A stretch of DNA of 64,000 nt from Xanthomonas prunicola. Its GTDB lineage: Bacteria; Pseudomonadota; Gammaproteobacteria; Xanthomonadales; Xanthomonadaceae. The notes beneath the pieces were generated by a model. That model had not been told where the DNA came from. It made no database searches and was given only the letters and a program-made list of their open reading frames with translations. The stretch is from positions 62,001-126,000 of the forward strand of contig NZ_PHKV01000004.1 in assembly GCF_002846205.1 (NCBI RefSeq), given 5' to 3'. Shown here one piece after another: positions 8,115 through 17,230 of this stretch (the stretch's first letter is position 1; every line of letters starts with the position of its first letter). The position numbers and the translations under genes are program-made.

Positions 8115-9420
8115 GCGCGTGCTGCATTTCGATGTCCTGGTGATCGGCGCCGGCCCGGCCGGGCTGGCAGCGGCGCAGGCGGCGGCCAGCCAAGGTGTAC
8201 GCGTGGGCATCGTGGACATGCAGCCGCGTGCCGGCGGTCAGGTATGGCGCAGCGACGTGCAACACGGTGCGCCAGCCGATGCGCGCGCGCTGTTGCAGCA
8301 GGTGGCGGGCAACGCAGCGATCACGGTGTTGATGCGCACGCAAATTCTGCTGGCGCAACCGGGCTGGCTACTGGCGGATGGTCCGGACGGCACGCTGCAA
8401 CTGCATTACGCCGCGTTGGTGCTGGCCACCGGTGCGCGCGAATTGCTGCTGCCGTTTCCAGGATGGACCTTGCCTGGCGTCACCGGTGCCGGCGCGGCGC
8501 AGGCGCTTGCGAAGCAGGGGTGGCCGCTCAGCGGCAAGCGTGTGCTGGTGGCCGGCAGTGGCCCTTTGCTGTTGGCCAGTGCGGCGACATTGCAACGGCA
8601 TGGCGCACGGGTGCTCGGCATCCACGAACAAACCTCGGCAGCGGCGTTGCGCAAGTTCGCGCTGCAATTGTGGCGCTGGCCTGGTAAGGCCGCGCAGGCC
8701 GCGGCGCTGCGCCTGCAGCTGCGTGCAGTGGCGTATCGCGCCGGCAGCGTTGTGGTTGCCGCGCATGGCGACACGCAGCTGCGCGAAGTCGAACTCGACG
8801 GTCCCACCGGCCGCATGCGGATTGCCTGCGATCAATTGGCGGTGGGCTATGGCCTGGTGCCCAACACCGAGCTTGCGCAATTGCTGGGTTGCCAGCTGCA
8901 GGCATACGGTGCGCACCAGCAGGTGCAGGTGGATGCGCTGCTACGCACCAGTGTCACCCAGATATTTGCCGCCGGCGAAGCCTGCGGCATCGGCGGTCGC
9001 GATTGCGCATTGATTGAAGGTGCGATGGCCGGGCATATGGCCGCCGACGCGCCTGACGCGGCGCTGCGCCTGCAGCCACGGCGCCATGCTGCGCGTGCGT
9101 TTGCCGATCTGCTGCAGCAGCAATTCGCGCTGGACCCGCGCATCCGCACGCTGGCGCAAGCGGACACGCTGATCTGCCGCTGCGAAGACGTGCCGCTGGG
9201 CGCGCTGGACAGCTTCAACGATGCACGCGATGCCAAGCTCGCGTCGCGCTGCGGCATGGGCGCCTGCCAGGGTCGCATCTGCGGCAGCGCGCTGGCCGAA
9301 CTGGGGCGTTGCCCGCCCGATCTTTCCACCGACGCCGGCCGCCGGCCGCCGTTGTTCCCGGTCCGCCTCGCGGCGCTGGCCGACTCGTTCACTTCCGACT
9401 CGCAAGGGAATCATCCATGA
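8107..9420 (+). CDS. lhpE: NAD(P)/FAD-dependent D-hydroxyproline dehydrogenase large subunit
   Basis: 437 residues from the ATG at 8107 (overlaps lhpF by 8 bp; the frame is open further upstream, but that would cover lhpF). It has an N-terminal dinucleotide fold (VIGAGPAGLAAAQAA), a second nucleotide-binding glycine motif (VLVAGSGPLLLASAATL) and the end of the FAD domain (IFAAGEACGIGG). A C-terminal cysteine cluster follows (LICRCEDVPLG, then RCGMGACQGRICG, about residues 356-393), a BFD-like [2Fe-2S] domain typical of the alpha subunit of octopine-oxidase-like complexes. It probably receives electrons through LhpF and hands them to the respiratory chain. Confidence 0.9.
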   Translation: MVERVLHFDVLVIGAGPAGLAAAQAAASQGVRVGIVDMQPRAGGQVWRSDVQHGAPADARALLQQVAGNAAITVLMRTQILLAQPGWLLADGPDGTLQLHYAALVLATGARELLLPFPGWTLPGVTGAGAAQALAKQGWPLSGKRVLVAGSGPLLLASAATLQRHGARVLGIHEQTSAAALRKFALQLWRWPGKAAQAAALRLQLRAVAYRAGSVVVAAHGDTQLREVELDGPTGRMRIACDQLAVGYGLVPNTELAQLLGCQLQAYGAHQQVQVDALLRTSVTQIFAAGEACGIGGRDCALIEGAMAGHMAADAPDAALRLQPRRHAARAFADLLQQQFALDPRIRTLAQADTLICRCEDVPLGALDSFNDARDAKLASRCGMGACQGRICGSALAELGRCPPDLSTDAGRRPPLFPVRLAALADSFTSDSQGNHP

Positions 9421-10325
9421 GCATTGCTGCGTTCTGGCACGGCGTGTTGCCAGCCATCACCACCCCGTTCACCGCCTCCGGTGAGATCGATCACGACTTT
9501 CTCGGCAAGCACGCCAATCAGTTGGTGGATGCCGGCTGCACCGCGATCGTGCCGCTGGGCTCGTTGGGCGAAGCCGCCACCTTGAGCGTGGAAGACAAGC
9601 TGGCGATCCTGCGCACGCTGGTCACCGCCCTGAACGGCCGCGTGCCGGTGGTGCCGGGTATCGCCAGCCTCGCCACTGGCGAAGCAGTGGCGCTGGCCAA
9701 GGCGGCCAAGGAGATCGGCTGCGGTGGCTTGATGGTGCTGCCGCCGTACGTGTATTCCACCGACTGGCGCGAGATGGGCGCGCATGTGCGCGCAGTGATC
9801 GCCGCCACCGATCTGCCGGTGATCCTGTACAACAACCCGGTTGCGTACAAGACCGACTTCGGCCCGGCGCAGATCGCCGAGCTGGCTGGCGAATTCCCGA
9901 ACCTGCAGGCAGTGAAGGAATCTTCCGGCGATGTGCGCCGCTTCGCCGCGCTGCAGGAATTGCTGGGTGATCGCCTGGCGCTGCTGGTCGGCATGGACGA
10001 TGCCATCGTCGAGGGCCTGAGCATGGGCGCCAAGGGCTGGATCGCTGGCCTGGTCAATGCGTATCCGAAAGAGTCGGTGCGCCTGTTCGAACTGGCGCGC
10101 GATGGCGGTTACCCGGCGGCCAAGGAGCTTTACCACTGGTTCCTGCCGCTGCTGCGTCTGGATACCGTGCCCACCTTCGTGCAGCTGATCAAACTGGTGC
10201 AGGCAAAGGTCGGCATGGGCAGCGAGCAGGTGCGTGCACCGCGCCTGGTGGTGGCCGGTGCCGAGCGCGATGCCGCGTTGAAGGTGATCGACCATGCGAT
10301 CGCCACTGCGCCCAAATTGTCTTGA
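9417..10325 (+). CDS. lhpC: Pyrroline-4-hydroxy-2-carboxylate deaminase (DapA family)
   Basis: 302 residues, ATG at 9417 overlapping the lhpE stop. It is a (beta/alpha)8 aldolase of the DHDPS/N-acetylneuraminate lyase superfamily: N-terminal GVLPAITTPF, PLGSLGEAATLS in place of the usual GTTGE loop, the catalytic Tyr138 in LYNNPVAYKTD and the Schiff-base Lys167 in AVKESSGD. In hydroxyproline operons this family deaminates and dehydrates the dehydrogenase product to alpha-ketoglutaric semialdehyde, the substrate of the next enzyme. Context makes DHDPS itself unlikely. Confidence 0.92.
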   Translation: MSIAAFWHGVLPAITTPFTASGEIDHDFLGKHANQLVDAGCTAIVPLGSLGEAATLSVEDKLAILRTLVTALNGRVPVVPGIASLATGEAVALAKAAKEIGCGGLMVLPPYVYSTDWREMGAHVRAVIAATDLPVILYNNPVAYKTDFGPAQIAELAGEFPNLQAVKESSGDVRRFAALQELLGDRLALLVGMDDAIVEGLSMGAKGWIAGLVNAYPKESVRLFELARDGGYPAAKELYHWFLPLLRLDTVPTFVQLIKLVQAKVGMGSEQVRAPRLVVAGAERDAALKVIDHAIATAPKLS

Positions 10326-10391
10326 GGACGCAATGACGCTGCCATCGCACGCCGTGCCTGCGGATGAGTGCAGGGTGCGGGTTGCGCGAAT

Positions 10392-10424
10392 TCGCACCAC
10401 GCGCCCGACCTGCGCGTGGTGCGA
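10392..10424 (+). promoter_or_regulatory. Intra-operon hairpin between lhpC and the aldehyde dehydrogenase gene
   Basis: A perfect 12-bp stem (TCGCACCACGCG at 10392-10403 pairing with 10413-10424) with a 9-nt loop sits in the only long gap (210 bp) of an otherwise overlapping operon. There is no T-run after it. It could attenuate, protect an upstream 3' end or mark a processing site, so that the dehydrogenase is expressed at a different level from lhpABFEC. I see no protein in the gap. Confidence 0.5.
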
Positions 10425-10535
10425 TGCGTCGGCCGCTGCGGATGTGGCATCGCGTGCTGCATCCTCATCACCTTTTTGGTCGGCCGCTGGCGCACAGTAC
10501 GCAGGCCCTGCATTCCTGTCACCGAAGGTGCCGCA

Positions 10536-12152
10536 ATGAACGACACGAACCATTCCAGTCCCGCGACTACAGCGCAGATCCTGCTAGGTGGCCAATGGCA
10601 ACCCAGCCGTGCCGCCACCGGCAGCTTCCGCGCGGCAAACCCGGCCACCGGCGAACCGATCGGGCCGCATTTTCCCATCAGTGGTGCGGACGATGTGGAA
10701 GCGGCAGTCGTTGCGGCGCAGGCAGTGGCAGCGGAACTCGCGGCCGCGCCGGTCGAGCGCATCGCTGCCTTTCTGGCGGGTTACGCCGACGCGTTGGATG
10801 CCGATGCCGACACGCTGGTTGCACTGGCGCATGCCGAGACGGCGTTGCCTGCGCCCACACGCTTGCGCGGCAACGAACTGCCGCGCACCAGCGGACAATT
10901 GCGTCAGGCTGCCCAGGCGGTGCGCAGCTACAGCTGGACCCAGCCCATCATCGACAGCGCGGCAGATTTGCGCTCGCACCTGGCACCGCTGGGCAAGCCG
11001 GTGCTGGTGTTCGGGCCAAACAATTTTCCGTTCGCGTTCAATGCGATTGCCGGCAGCGATTTCGCCTCGGCCATTGCGGCACGCAACCCGGTCATCGCCA
11101 AGGCACATCCGCTGCATCCGGCCACCAGCCAGCGCATGGCGCAGCTCGCGCATCGGGCGCTGGTCGCGGCCGGTCTTCCTGCGGCGGCCGTACAGCTGCT
11201 GTACCACTTCGACAATACGATCGGAGTGCGACTGGCTGGCGATGCACGACTGGGCGCGATTGGCTTTACCGGCAGCCGTGCCGGTGGGCTGGCGCTGAAG
11301 GCAGCCGCAGATGCCGCGGGCGTACCGTTCTATGCCGAGCTGTCCAGCGTCAACCCGGTGTTCCTGTTGCCCGGTGCGCTGGCCGAACGCGGCGACGCGC
11401 TCGCACAGGAATTCTTCGCATCCTGCACGCTGGGTAGCGGCCAGTTCTGCACCAATCCAGGCGTGGTGGTAGTGCCGCACGGTGCGGCTGGCGATGCATT
11501 CGTGGCAGCCACCAAGGCACAGTTCGAAGCCGCCATGCCAATGGTGTTGTTCTCCGCGTCCGGCGTACATGGTGTGCAACGTGGTGTGGCGGACCTGCGT
11601 GCTGCCGGTGCCAGCATGCTGGCCGGCGGTCACACCGGCGAGGATGGCTACCGCTATGCACCAACCTTGTTGAGCGTGGATGCGCAGGCCTTTATCGCCA
11701 ACCCGCACGCGCTGCAGGCCGAAGCCTTCGGCCCGGTGAGCCTGCTGGTGCGCGCAGCCGATGTGGCGCAAATGGCAGAGGTGGCTGCCGCTTTCGAAGG
11801 CAACCTTACCGGTACCCTGTACCGCGCCGCCGACGGTAGCGACGATGCGGCCTGGCAGGCCATCGCCCCGGTGCTGCGCGCGCGGGTAGGGCGGTTGATC
11901 AATAGCAAGATGCCAACTGGCGTGGCAGTGAGCGCCGCGCAGAACCATGGCGGTCCGTTCCCGAGCACCGGGCATCCGGGGTTCACCGCCGTGGGCATGC
12001 CCGGTGCCATCCGCCGTTTTGCCGCCTTGCACAGTTACGACGCGGTGCCCGATGCGCTGTTGCCTGCCGAATTACGCCAGCGCAATCCGGGCGGTGTGCA
12101 GCGTCTGGTTGATGGGCAATGGAGCACCGCCGATCTTGGAGCGGGCGCATGA
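10536..12152 (+). CDS. Alpha-ketoglutaric semialdehyde dehydrogenase (2,5-dioxovalerate dehydrogenase)
   Basis: 538 residues from the ATG at 10536 (MNDTNHSS). It is an aldehyde dehydrogenase with catalytic Cys305 in GSGQFCTNPG and the general-base Glu268 in YAELSSVNPVF. The ELSSVNPVF variant of the usual ELGG motif is characteristic of the KGSADH branch acting in hydroxyproline and sugar-acid pathways. It oxidises alpha-ketoglutaric semialdehyde to alpha-ketoglutarate with NAD(P)+, delivering hydroxyproline carbon to the TCA cycle. It follows lhpC after a 210-bp gap with a hairpin and overlaps the peptidase gene downstream (ATGA). In P. putida the counterpart is called LhpG (from memory). Confidence 0.92.
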   Translation: MNDTNHSSPATTAQILLGGQWQPSRAATGSFRAANPATGEPIGPHFPISGADDVEAAVVAAQAVAAELAAAPVERIAAFLAGYADALDADADTLVALAHAETALPAPTRLRGNELPRTSGQLRQAAQAVRSYSWTQPIIDSAADLRSHLAPLGKPVLVFGPNNFPFAFNAIAGSDFASAIAARNPVIAKAHPLHPATSQRMAQLAHRALVAAGLPAAAVQLLYHFDNTIGVRLAGDARLGAIGFTGSRAGGLALKAAADAAGVPFYAELSSVNPVFLLPGALAERGDALAQEFFASCTLGSGQFCTNPGVVVVPHGAAGDAFVAATKAQFEAAMPMVLFSASGVHGVQRGVADLRAAGASMLAGGHTGEDGYRYAPTLLSVDAQAFIANPHALQAEAFGPVSLLVRAADVAQMAEVAAAFEGNLTGTLYRAADGSDDAAWQAIAPVLRARVGRLINSKMPTGVAVSAAQNHGGPFPSTGHPGFTAVGMPGAIRRFAALHSYDAVPDALLPAELRQRNPGGVQRLVDGQWSTADLGAGA

Positions 12153-13348
12153 ACAGCCAGATCGGCGGGCTGTCGCTGGAGCAGGCGCGCGCGCAGCTCG
12201 CGCCGTGGTCACGACGCGCCGCGCCGATCGCTGCGGACGAATACGAGCGCCGCATCGAGCGCGCACGTCGCTTGATGCGTACGCATGGCGTGGATGCCCT
12301 GTTGATCGGCGCCGGCACCTCGCTGCGCTACTTCACCGGCGTGCCGTGGGGGGCGAGCGAACGGCTGGTGGCGTTGCTGCTGATGCTGGACGGCGACCCG
12401 GTGTTGATCTGCCCCGCGTTCGAAGAAGGCTCGCTGGATGCGGTGCTGAAGATCCCAGTAGCCAAATACCTGTGGGAAGAACACGACGACCCGTATGCGC
12501 TGGTGGTTCAGGCCATGGACGAGCGCCATGCGCATGCCTTGGCGCTGGACCCGGGCATTGCATTCGCCGTACACACCGGCCTGCGTGCGCACCTGGGCAA
12601 GGCAATTCGCGATGCCGGCTCCATCATCGACGGCTGCCGCATGTGCAAGTCGCCGGCCGAGCTGGCCTTGATGCAGCAGGCCTGCGACATGACCTTGCTG
12701 GTGCAGCGGCTGGCCGCCGGCATCGCGCACGAGGGCATCGGCACCGATCAACTGGTGCGCTTCATCGATGAAGCGCATCGCGCGCTGGGTGCCGACAACG
12801 GGTCGACCTTCTGCATCGTGCAGTACGGCCATGCCACCGCGTTTCCGCACGGCATTCCCGGTGTGCAGCACCTGCGCGAAGGCGAACTGGTGCTGATCGA
12901 TACCGGCTGCACCGTGCAGGGCTACCACTCCGACATCACCCGCACCTGGATCTATGGCGCCCCCAACGATGCGCAGCGGCGCATCTGGGACCTGGAACAG
13001 GCCGCGCAGGCGGCGGCATTTGCGGCAATTCGCCCCGGCGTGGCGTGCGAGGCGGTGGACCAGGCTGCACGCAAGGTATTGGAAGCCGCAGGGCTCGGTC
13101 CCGACTACCGGCTGCCCGGCCTGCCGCATCGCACTGGCCATGGGTGCGGCCTGGCGATCCACGAGGCGCCGTATCTGGTACGTGGCAACGCGCTGCCGCT
13201 GCAGCCGGGCATGTGTGCCAGCAACGAGCCGATGATCGTGGTGCCGGAGCAGTTCGGCGTGCGCCTGGAAGACCATTTTTATGTGGCCGACGGTGGCGCG
13301 CAGTGGTTCACACCGCCGTCGGTGGCGATCGATCAACCGTTTGCGTGA
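12149..13348 (+). CDS. M24 family Xaa-Pro aminopeptidase/dipeptidase
   Basis: 399 residues, ATG at 12149 overlapping the dehydrogenase stop. It has a creatinase/prolidase N-terminal domain followed by the pita-bread fold. All five metal ligands of the family are present: Asp251 and Asp262 (DTGCTVQGYHSD), His331 (TGHGCGLAIHE), Glu360 (ASNEPMIV) and Glu374 (RLEDHF). No signal peptide, so cytosolic. Members cleave the bond before or after proline in short peptides. Its overlap with a hydroxyproline catabolic operon suggests it frees proline or hydroxyproline from imported di- and oligopeptides; activity on hydroxyproline is inferred. Confidence 0.92.
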   Translation: MNSQIGGLSLEQARAQLAPWSRRAAPIAADEYERRIERARRLMRTHGVDALLIGAGTSLRYFTGVPWGASERLVALLLMLDGDPVLICPAFEEGSLDAVLKIPVAKYLWEEHDDPYALVVQAMDERHAHALALDPGIAFAVHTGLRAHLGKAIRDAGSIIDGCRMCKSPAELALMQQACDMTLLVQRLAAGIAHEGIGTDQLVRFIDEAHRALGADNGSTFCIVQYGHATAFPHGIPGVQHLREGELVLIDTGCTVQGYHSDITRTWIYGAPNDAQRRIWDLEQAAQAAAFAAIRPGVACEAVDQAARKVLEAAGLGPDYRLPGLPHRTGHGCGLAIHEAPYLVRGNALPLQPGMCASNEPMIVVPEQFGVRLEDHFYVADGGAQWFTPPSVAIDQPFA

Positions 13349-13370
13349 GCCTGCGCGGAGGCGTGATGTT

Positions 13371-13436
13371 GTAGGAGCGTGCTTGCACGCGGTGGGTTCT
13401 ATCGATGACACCACGCGCGCGTAAGCGCGCTCCTAC
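13371..13436. repeat. REP-like inverted repeat (GTAGGAGCG family)
   Basis: GTAGGAGCGTGCTTGCACGC at 13371 faces its imperfect inverse GCGCGTAAGCGCGCTCCTAC ending at 13436. This is the dispersed extragenic palindrome type common in Xanthomonas. It separates the hydroxyproline operon from the DUF885 genes and may end or stabilise the upstream transcript. Confidence 0.7.
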
Positions 13437-13488
13437 GGCCGTCCTTGCATCGAGCGCTTCCAGCGCACCGTTTCTTTGGAGTGAATGC

Positions 13489-15306
13489 ATGAAGCACCTG
13501 CGTCCTGTCGCCATCGGTCTGCTTGCAGCCGCGTTGTTCACCGCCTGCAAGCCGGTGCCGCCCGCAGCGGGGCAGGCCGCCACACCTGCCTCCGCCTCAA
13601 TCAGCGAGCAGGCTGCCAAGGCCTTCGATGCGTTGCTGGACAAGCAGTGGCAGTACCAACTGCAGCACAACCCGGAGTTCGCCAGCATCATCGGCGACAA
13701 GCGCTACAACGACCGCTGGAGCGATTATTCGCTGCAGGCCGTGCAAGCAGATCGCACCGCAACAGCCGATCTGCTCAAGCAGTTCGAAGCAGTGGATGCC
13801 AAGACGCTGGACGCGCAACGCCAGCTCAGCCTGCAGATGATGCTGGGCCAGTTGCGCGACAAGCTGGAAGGCATCGATCTGAAGACCTATGCGATGCCGC
13901 TGGAGCCGATCGGCGGCATCCAGCTGGGGCTGGCCGGTTACGGCGATGCGTTTCCGTTCGAGAACGCCAAGGATTATCAGGATTACATCAAGCGCCTGCA
14001 GACCATTCCGACGGTGATCGACCAGGTGATCGCGGTGTCGCGGCAGGGCGCCAAGGAGGGGTTGGTGCAGCCGCGTTATCTGCTGGAGCGCCTGCCCGAG
14101 CAGATCGACAAGATTGCCGCGCTGACCGGGGAGCAGAGCCCGTTCGCCTCGCCGTTGAAAAAGCTCGACGCTGCGGTACCGGCTGATCAACGCGACGCGT
14201 TGCGCAAACAACTGCTTGCAGCGATCGATCAGCAGGTGCGTCCGGCGTACGGCAAGCTGGCGGCGTTCGTGCGCGACGAATACGCCGCGCAAGGGCGCGC
14301 GCAGGAAGGCGTGTGGTCGCTACCCGATGGCGAGCGTCGTTATCGCTATGCCATCCATACCCAGACCACCACCGACATGGCGCCGGAACAAATCCACCAG
14401 ATCGGTTTGAAAGAGGTCGAGCGCATCGAGGGCGAGATGACGGTGATTGCAAAGGCGCAGGGCTTTGCCGATCTGGCGAGCTTCCGCAAGTCAGTGGAGA
14501 CCGACAAGCGCCACTTCGCCACCTCAGGCGAGCAGATTTTGCAGCAGTACCGCCAGTACATCGCGGCGATGGAGCCGGAGCTACCCAAGTTGTTCGGCCA
14601 TCTGCCCAAGACGCCGCTGGAAGTGCAGGCGATGCCGGCGTTCCGGCGCACTGCGCCTGGCGCCGAATATTGGCAGAGCAATCCGGAAGGCACCAAACCG
14701 GCGATCGTGAAGGTCAACACCAGCGACTTCGCCAGCCGCACGCTGACCAATATCGAAACCACCGCCTATCACGAAGGCGTGCCGGGCCATCACCTGCAGA
14801 TCTCGCTCGCGCAGACGCTGCCGTTGCCGCCGTTCCGCCAGCAGGCCGGCTATAACGCTTACATCGAAGGTTGGGCGCTGTATGCCGAGCGTCTCGGCAA
14901 AGAGATCGGTTTCTTCAAGGACCCGTACAACGATTACGGGCGTCTGTCCGGCGAATTACTGCGCGCAAACCGGTTGGTGCTCGATACCGGTGTGCACTAC
15001 AAGCACTGGAACCGCCAGCAAATGGTGGATTTCTTCCACGCGCATCCGTCCGACGACGAGCCCAGCATCCAGTCCGAAACCGATCGCTACATCGTATGGC
15101 CCGGCCAGGCGCTGGGCTACAAGCTCGGCCAGCTGCAGATCCTGGCACTGCGCGCGGAAGCGGAAAAAGAACTCGGCGAGCGCTTCGATGTGCGCGCCTT
15201 CCACGATGCGGTGTTGGGTGGTGGCGCGATGCCGCTGGCGATGCTGCAGCAACGCGTGCGGCAATGGATCGCGCAGGCCAAGACGGCACCGGAGGCACAG
15301 CAATGA
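13489..15306 (+). CDS. DUF885 family lipoprotein, zincin-type peptidase
   Basis: 605 residues from the ATG at 13489, a few bases after TTTGGAGTG. A signal peptide with lipobox (LFTAC) predicts a lipoprotein at Cys20, so it acts in the periplasm or at the outer membrane. The DUF885 core has a metallopeptidase-like motif, His428-Glu429...His434 (YHEGVPGHHLQ), and a downstream Glu460 in YIEGWALYAE, arranged like the zinc ligands of gluzincins. The substrate is unknown for most of this family. It overlaps a second DUF885 gene and lies just after hydroxyproline and Xaa-Pro peptidase genes, which suggests a role in degrading proline-rich peptides. Confidence 0.88.
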   Translation: MKHLRPVAIGLLAAALFTACKPVPPAAGQAATPASASISEQAAKAFDALLDKQWQYQLQHNPEFASIIGDKRYNDRWSDYSLQAVQADRTATADLLKQFEAVDAKTLDAQRQLSLQMMLGQLRDKLEGIDLKTYAMPLEPIGGIQLGLAGYGDAFPFENAKDYQDYIKRLQTIPTVIDQVIAVSRQGAKEGLVQPRYLLERLPEQIDKIAALTGEQSPFASPLKKLDAAVPADQRDALRKQLLAAIDQQVRPAYGKLAAFVRDEYAAQGRAQEGVWSLPDGERRYRYAIHTQTTTDMAPEQIHQIGLKEVERIEGEMTVIAKAQGFADLASFRKSVETDKRHFATSGEQILQQYRQYIAAMEPELPKLFGHLPKTPLEVQAMPAFRRTAPGAEYWQSNPEGTKPAIVKVNTSDFASRTLTNIETTAYHEGVPGHHLQISLAQTLPLPPFRQQAGYNAYIEGWALYAERLGKEIGFFKDPYNDYGRLSGELLRANRLVLDTGVHYKHWNRQQMVDFFHAHPSDDEPSIQSETDRYIVWPGQALGYKLGQLQILALRAEAEKELGERFDVRAFHDAVLGGGAMPLAMLQQRVRQWIAQAKTAPEAQQ

Positions 15307-17168
15307 GTACCAGCAGCGCGTTACGCATAAGCGCATTGAGTTTCTTGCTTGCAGCCAGCCTGAGCGGTCTTGCCCTGCCTGCGCAGGCAGCCGACGCTGC
15401 TGGTGCGGCGACGCAGAACACCGCAGCGGCACGCTTCAAGGCCTTGTACACGCGCGAATGGCGCTGGCGGCAGGCCCAGGCCTCCGGCGCGGTGGATGAG
15501 GACAACCGGGCCACGCAGGAGCAGCAATCCGATCATCTGCCCAAGGTCGATGTCGCCACGCAGAACCTGCGCACGGCATATTGGCAACACGCGTTGAAGG
15601 AACTCGATGCCATCCCGCAGGCGCAGTTGTCGGCCGAAGATCGGGTGAGTTACCAGGTGTACCGACAACAGTTGCAGGTGCTGCTGGACCAGCAGCATTT
15701 TCGCGCCTGGGAAATGCCGTTCAACAGCGACTCGGCGTTCTGGAGCGATCTGGGGTTCAGCGCCGAAGCCAAGCTGCGCACGCGCGAGGATTACCAGCGT
15801 TATCTGAAGATGCTGGCCGACATCCCACGCTATTTCGCCGAGCACACCGACAATATGCGCGCTGGGTTGGCGCGCGGTTTCAGCCAGCCTCGGGTCACGA
15901 TGACCGGGCGTGACCAATCCATCGCCGAGGTGGCGCAGGCCAAGGGCGCGGCCAATCCGTTCTACGCGCCGTTCAAGAAAATGCCGGCGACGCTGCCTGC
16001 CGATGTGCAGGCGCAACTGCGCCAGCAAGCGGTCCAGGCCATCGATACGCAGGTGGTGCCGGCGTACGCCACGTTGCTGGACTTCATCCGCAATGAGTAT
16101 CAGCCGCGCGCGCGCACCACGCTCGCCGGCGAAGCCCTGCCGGGCGGGCAGGCGTACTACCGTGCGCAGATCCGCGAGTTCACCACGCTGGATTTAAGCC
16201 CCGATCAGATTCATCAGATCGGCTTGCAGGAAGTGGCCAAACTGCGCGCGCAGATGGACCAGACCATCGCTGCCAGTGGCTTCAAGCCGCCGGCCGGGCA
16301 GGCGGTGTTTCCGGCATTCCTGCATTTCCTGCGTACCGACCCGCAGTTTTACGCCAAGACCCCGGAAGAGTTGCTCAAGCAGGCGGCTTGGATCGCCAAG
16401 CGCGTGGACGCCAAGGTGGGCGATTACATCGGCCGGCTGCCGCGCCGGCGGTTTGCGATCGAACCGGTGCCACCGGAGTTGGCGCCGTTCTACACCGGTG
16501 GCCGCGGCGGGCCGGGCATCTATTTGGTCAACACCTACAACCTGCCGTCACGGCCGCTGTACAACCTGACCGCGCTGACCTTGCATGAGTCCTCGCCGGG
16601 CCACGCACTGCAGATGCCGCTGGCGGCAGAGGCGCAGGGCTTGCCGGAGTTCCGTCGTTACGGCTTCATCTCTGCCTACGGCGAGGGGTGGGCGCTGTAT
16701 TCGGAGTATCTGGGCCAGGAAATGGGTATGTACGACACGCCCTATGACCGCTTCGGGTTTCTGACCTACCAGATGTGGCGTGCCTGCCGCCTGGTGATCG
16801 ACACCGGCATCCACCACAAGGGCTGGACGCGCGAGCAGGCGCAGGCCTACCTGCGCGACAACACCGCCTTGAGCGAGCACGAAGTGACCACCGAAGTGGA
16901 CCGCTATATCGCCTGGCCGGGGCAGGCGCTGTCGTATTACCTGGGCGAGTTGAAGATGCTGGAGCTCCGCCACAAGGCAGAAGCTGCACTCGGCGAGAAG
17001 TTCGACCTGCGCAACTTCCACGATGCGGTGCTGCAGACCGGTTCGGTGCCGTTGCCGGTGCTGGAAGCACGTATCGACCGCTTCATCGCCGATGGTGGCG
17101 TGTCGCCGTATCCAAAGGATGATGCTGCAGATACATCGGTAGAGGCGAAAGCGGCTTCCAGCGACTGA
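15303..17168 (+). CDS. DUF885 family secreted peptidase-like protein (second copy)
   Basis: 621 residues, ATG at 15303 overlapping the previous stop (ATGA). It has a cleavable Sec signal peptide (ALSFLLAASLSGLALPAQA) but no lipobox, unlike its neighbour. The motif is His428-Glu429...His434 (LHESSPGHALQ), with Glu461 in YGEGWALYSE. Its layout parallels the upstream gene almost residue for residue at the active site, although the sequences have diverged widely, so this is an old tandem duplication with probably different specificity and anchoring. Same-operon context as above. Confidence 0.88.
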   Translation: MSTSSALRISALSFLLAASLSGLALPAQAADAAGAATQNTAAARFKALYTREWRWRQAQASGAVDEDNRATQEQQSDHLPKVDVATQNLRTAYWQHALKELDAIPQAQLSAEDRVSYQVYRQQLQVLLDQQHFRAWEMPFNSDSAFWSDLGFSAEAKLRTREDYQRYLKMLADIPRYFAEHTDNMRAGLARGFSQPRVTMTGRDQSIAEVAQAKGAANPFYAPFKKMPATLPADVQAQLRQQAVQAIDTQVVPAYATLLDFIRNEYQPRARTTLAGEALPGGQAYYRAQIREFTTLDLSPDQIHQIGLQEVAKLRAQMDQTIAASGFKPPAGQAVFPAFLHFLRTDPQFYAKTPEELLKQAAWIAKRVDAKVGDYIGRLPRRRFAIEPVPPELAPFYTGGRGGPGIYLVNTYNLPSRPLYNLTALTLHESSPGHALQMPLAAEAQGLPEFRRYGFISAYGEGWALYSEYLGQEMGMYDTPYDRFGFLTYQMWRACRLVIDTGIHHKGWTREQAQAYLRDNTALSEHEVTTEVDRYIAWPGQALSYYLGELKMLELRHKAEAALGEKFDLRNFHDAVLQTGSVPLPVLEARIDRFIADGGVSPYPKDDAADTSVEAKAASSD

Positions 17169-17189
17169 CGCGTGCGCGCACGGCGTCGC

Positions 17190-17203
17190 GTTACTGCAGT
17201 AAC
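17190..17203. promoter_or_regulatory. 14-nt perfect palindrome before the permease gene, candidate operator
   Basis: GTTACTGCAGTAAC lies 27 bp upstream of the permease start, just after a second perfect palindrome, CGTGCGCGCACG (17171-17182). It could be a regulator site allowing separate control of the permease-peptidase-galactosidase genes. Confidence 0.35.
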
Positions 17204-17230
17204 TGCGCTTTCCACACTTCGGGGCGACGG

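Noticed and set aside
9417-10325. lhpC as dihydrodipicolinate synthase (dapA)
   Set aside because: Fold is the same, but the altered PLGSLGEAATLS loop and the position inside the lhp operon fit the hydroxyproline deaminase.
10294-10539. Small frame filling the lhpC-dehydrogenase gap
   Set aside because: Overlaps both flanking genes, poor start, and its sequence contains the hairpin; better explained as untranslated spacer.
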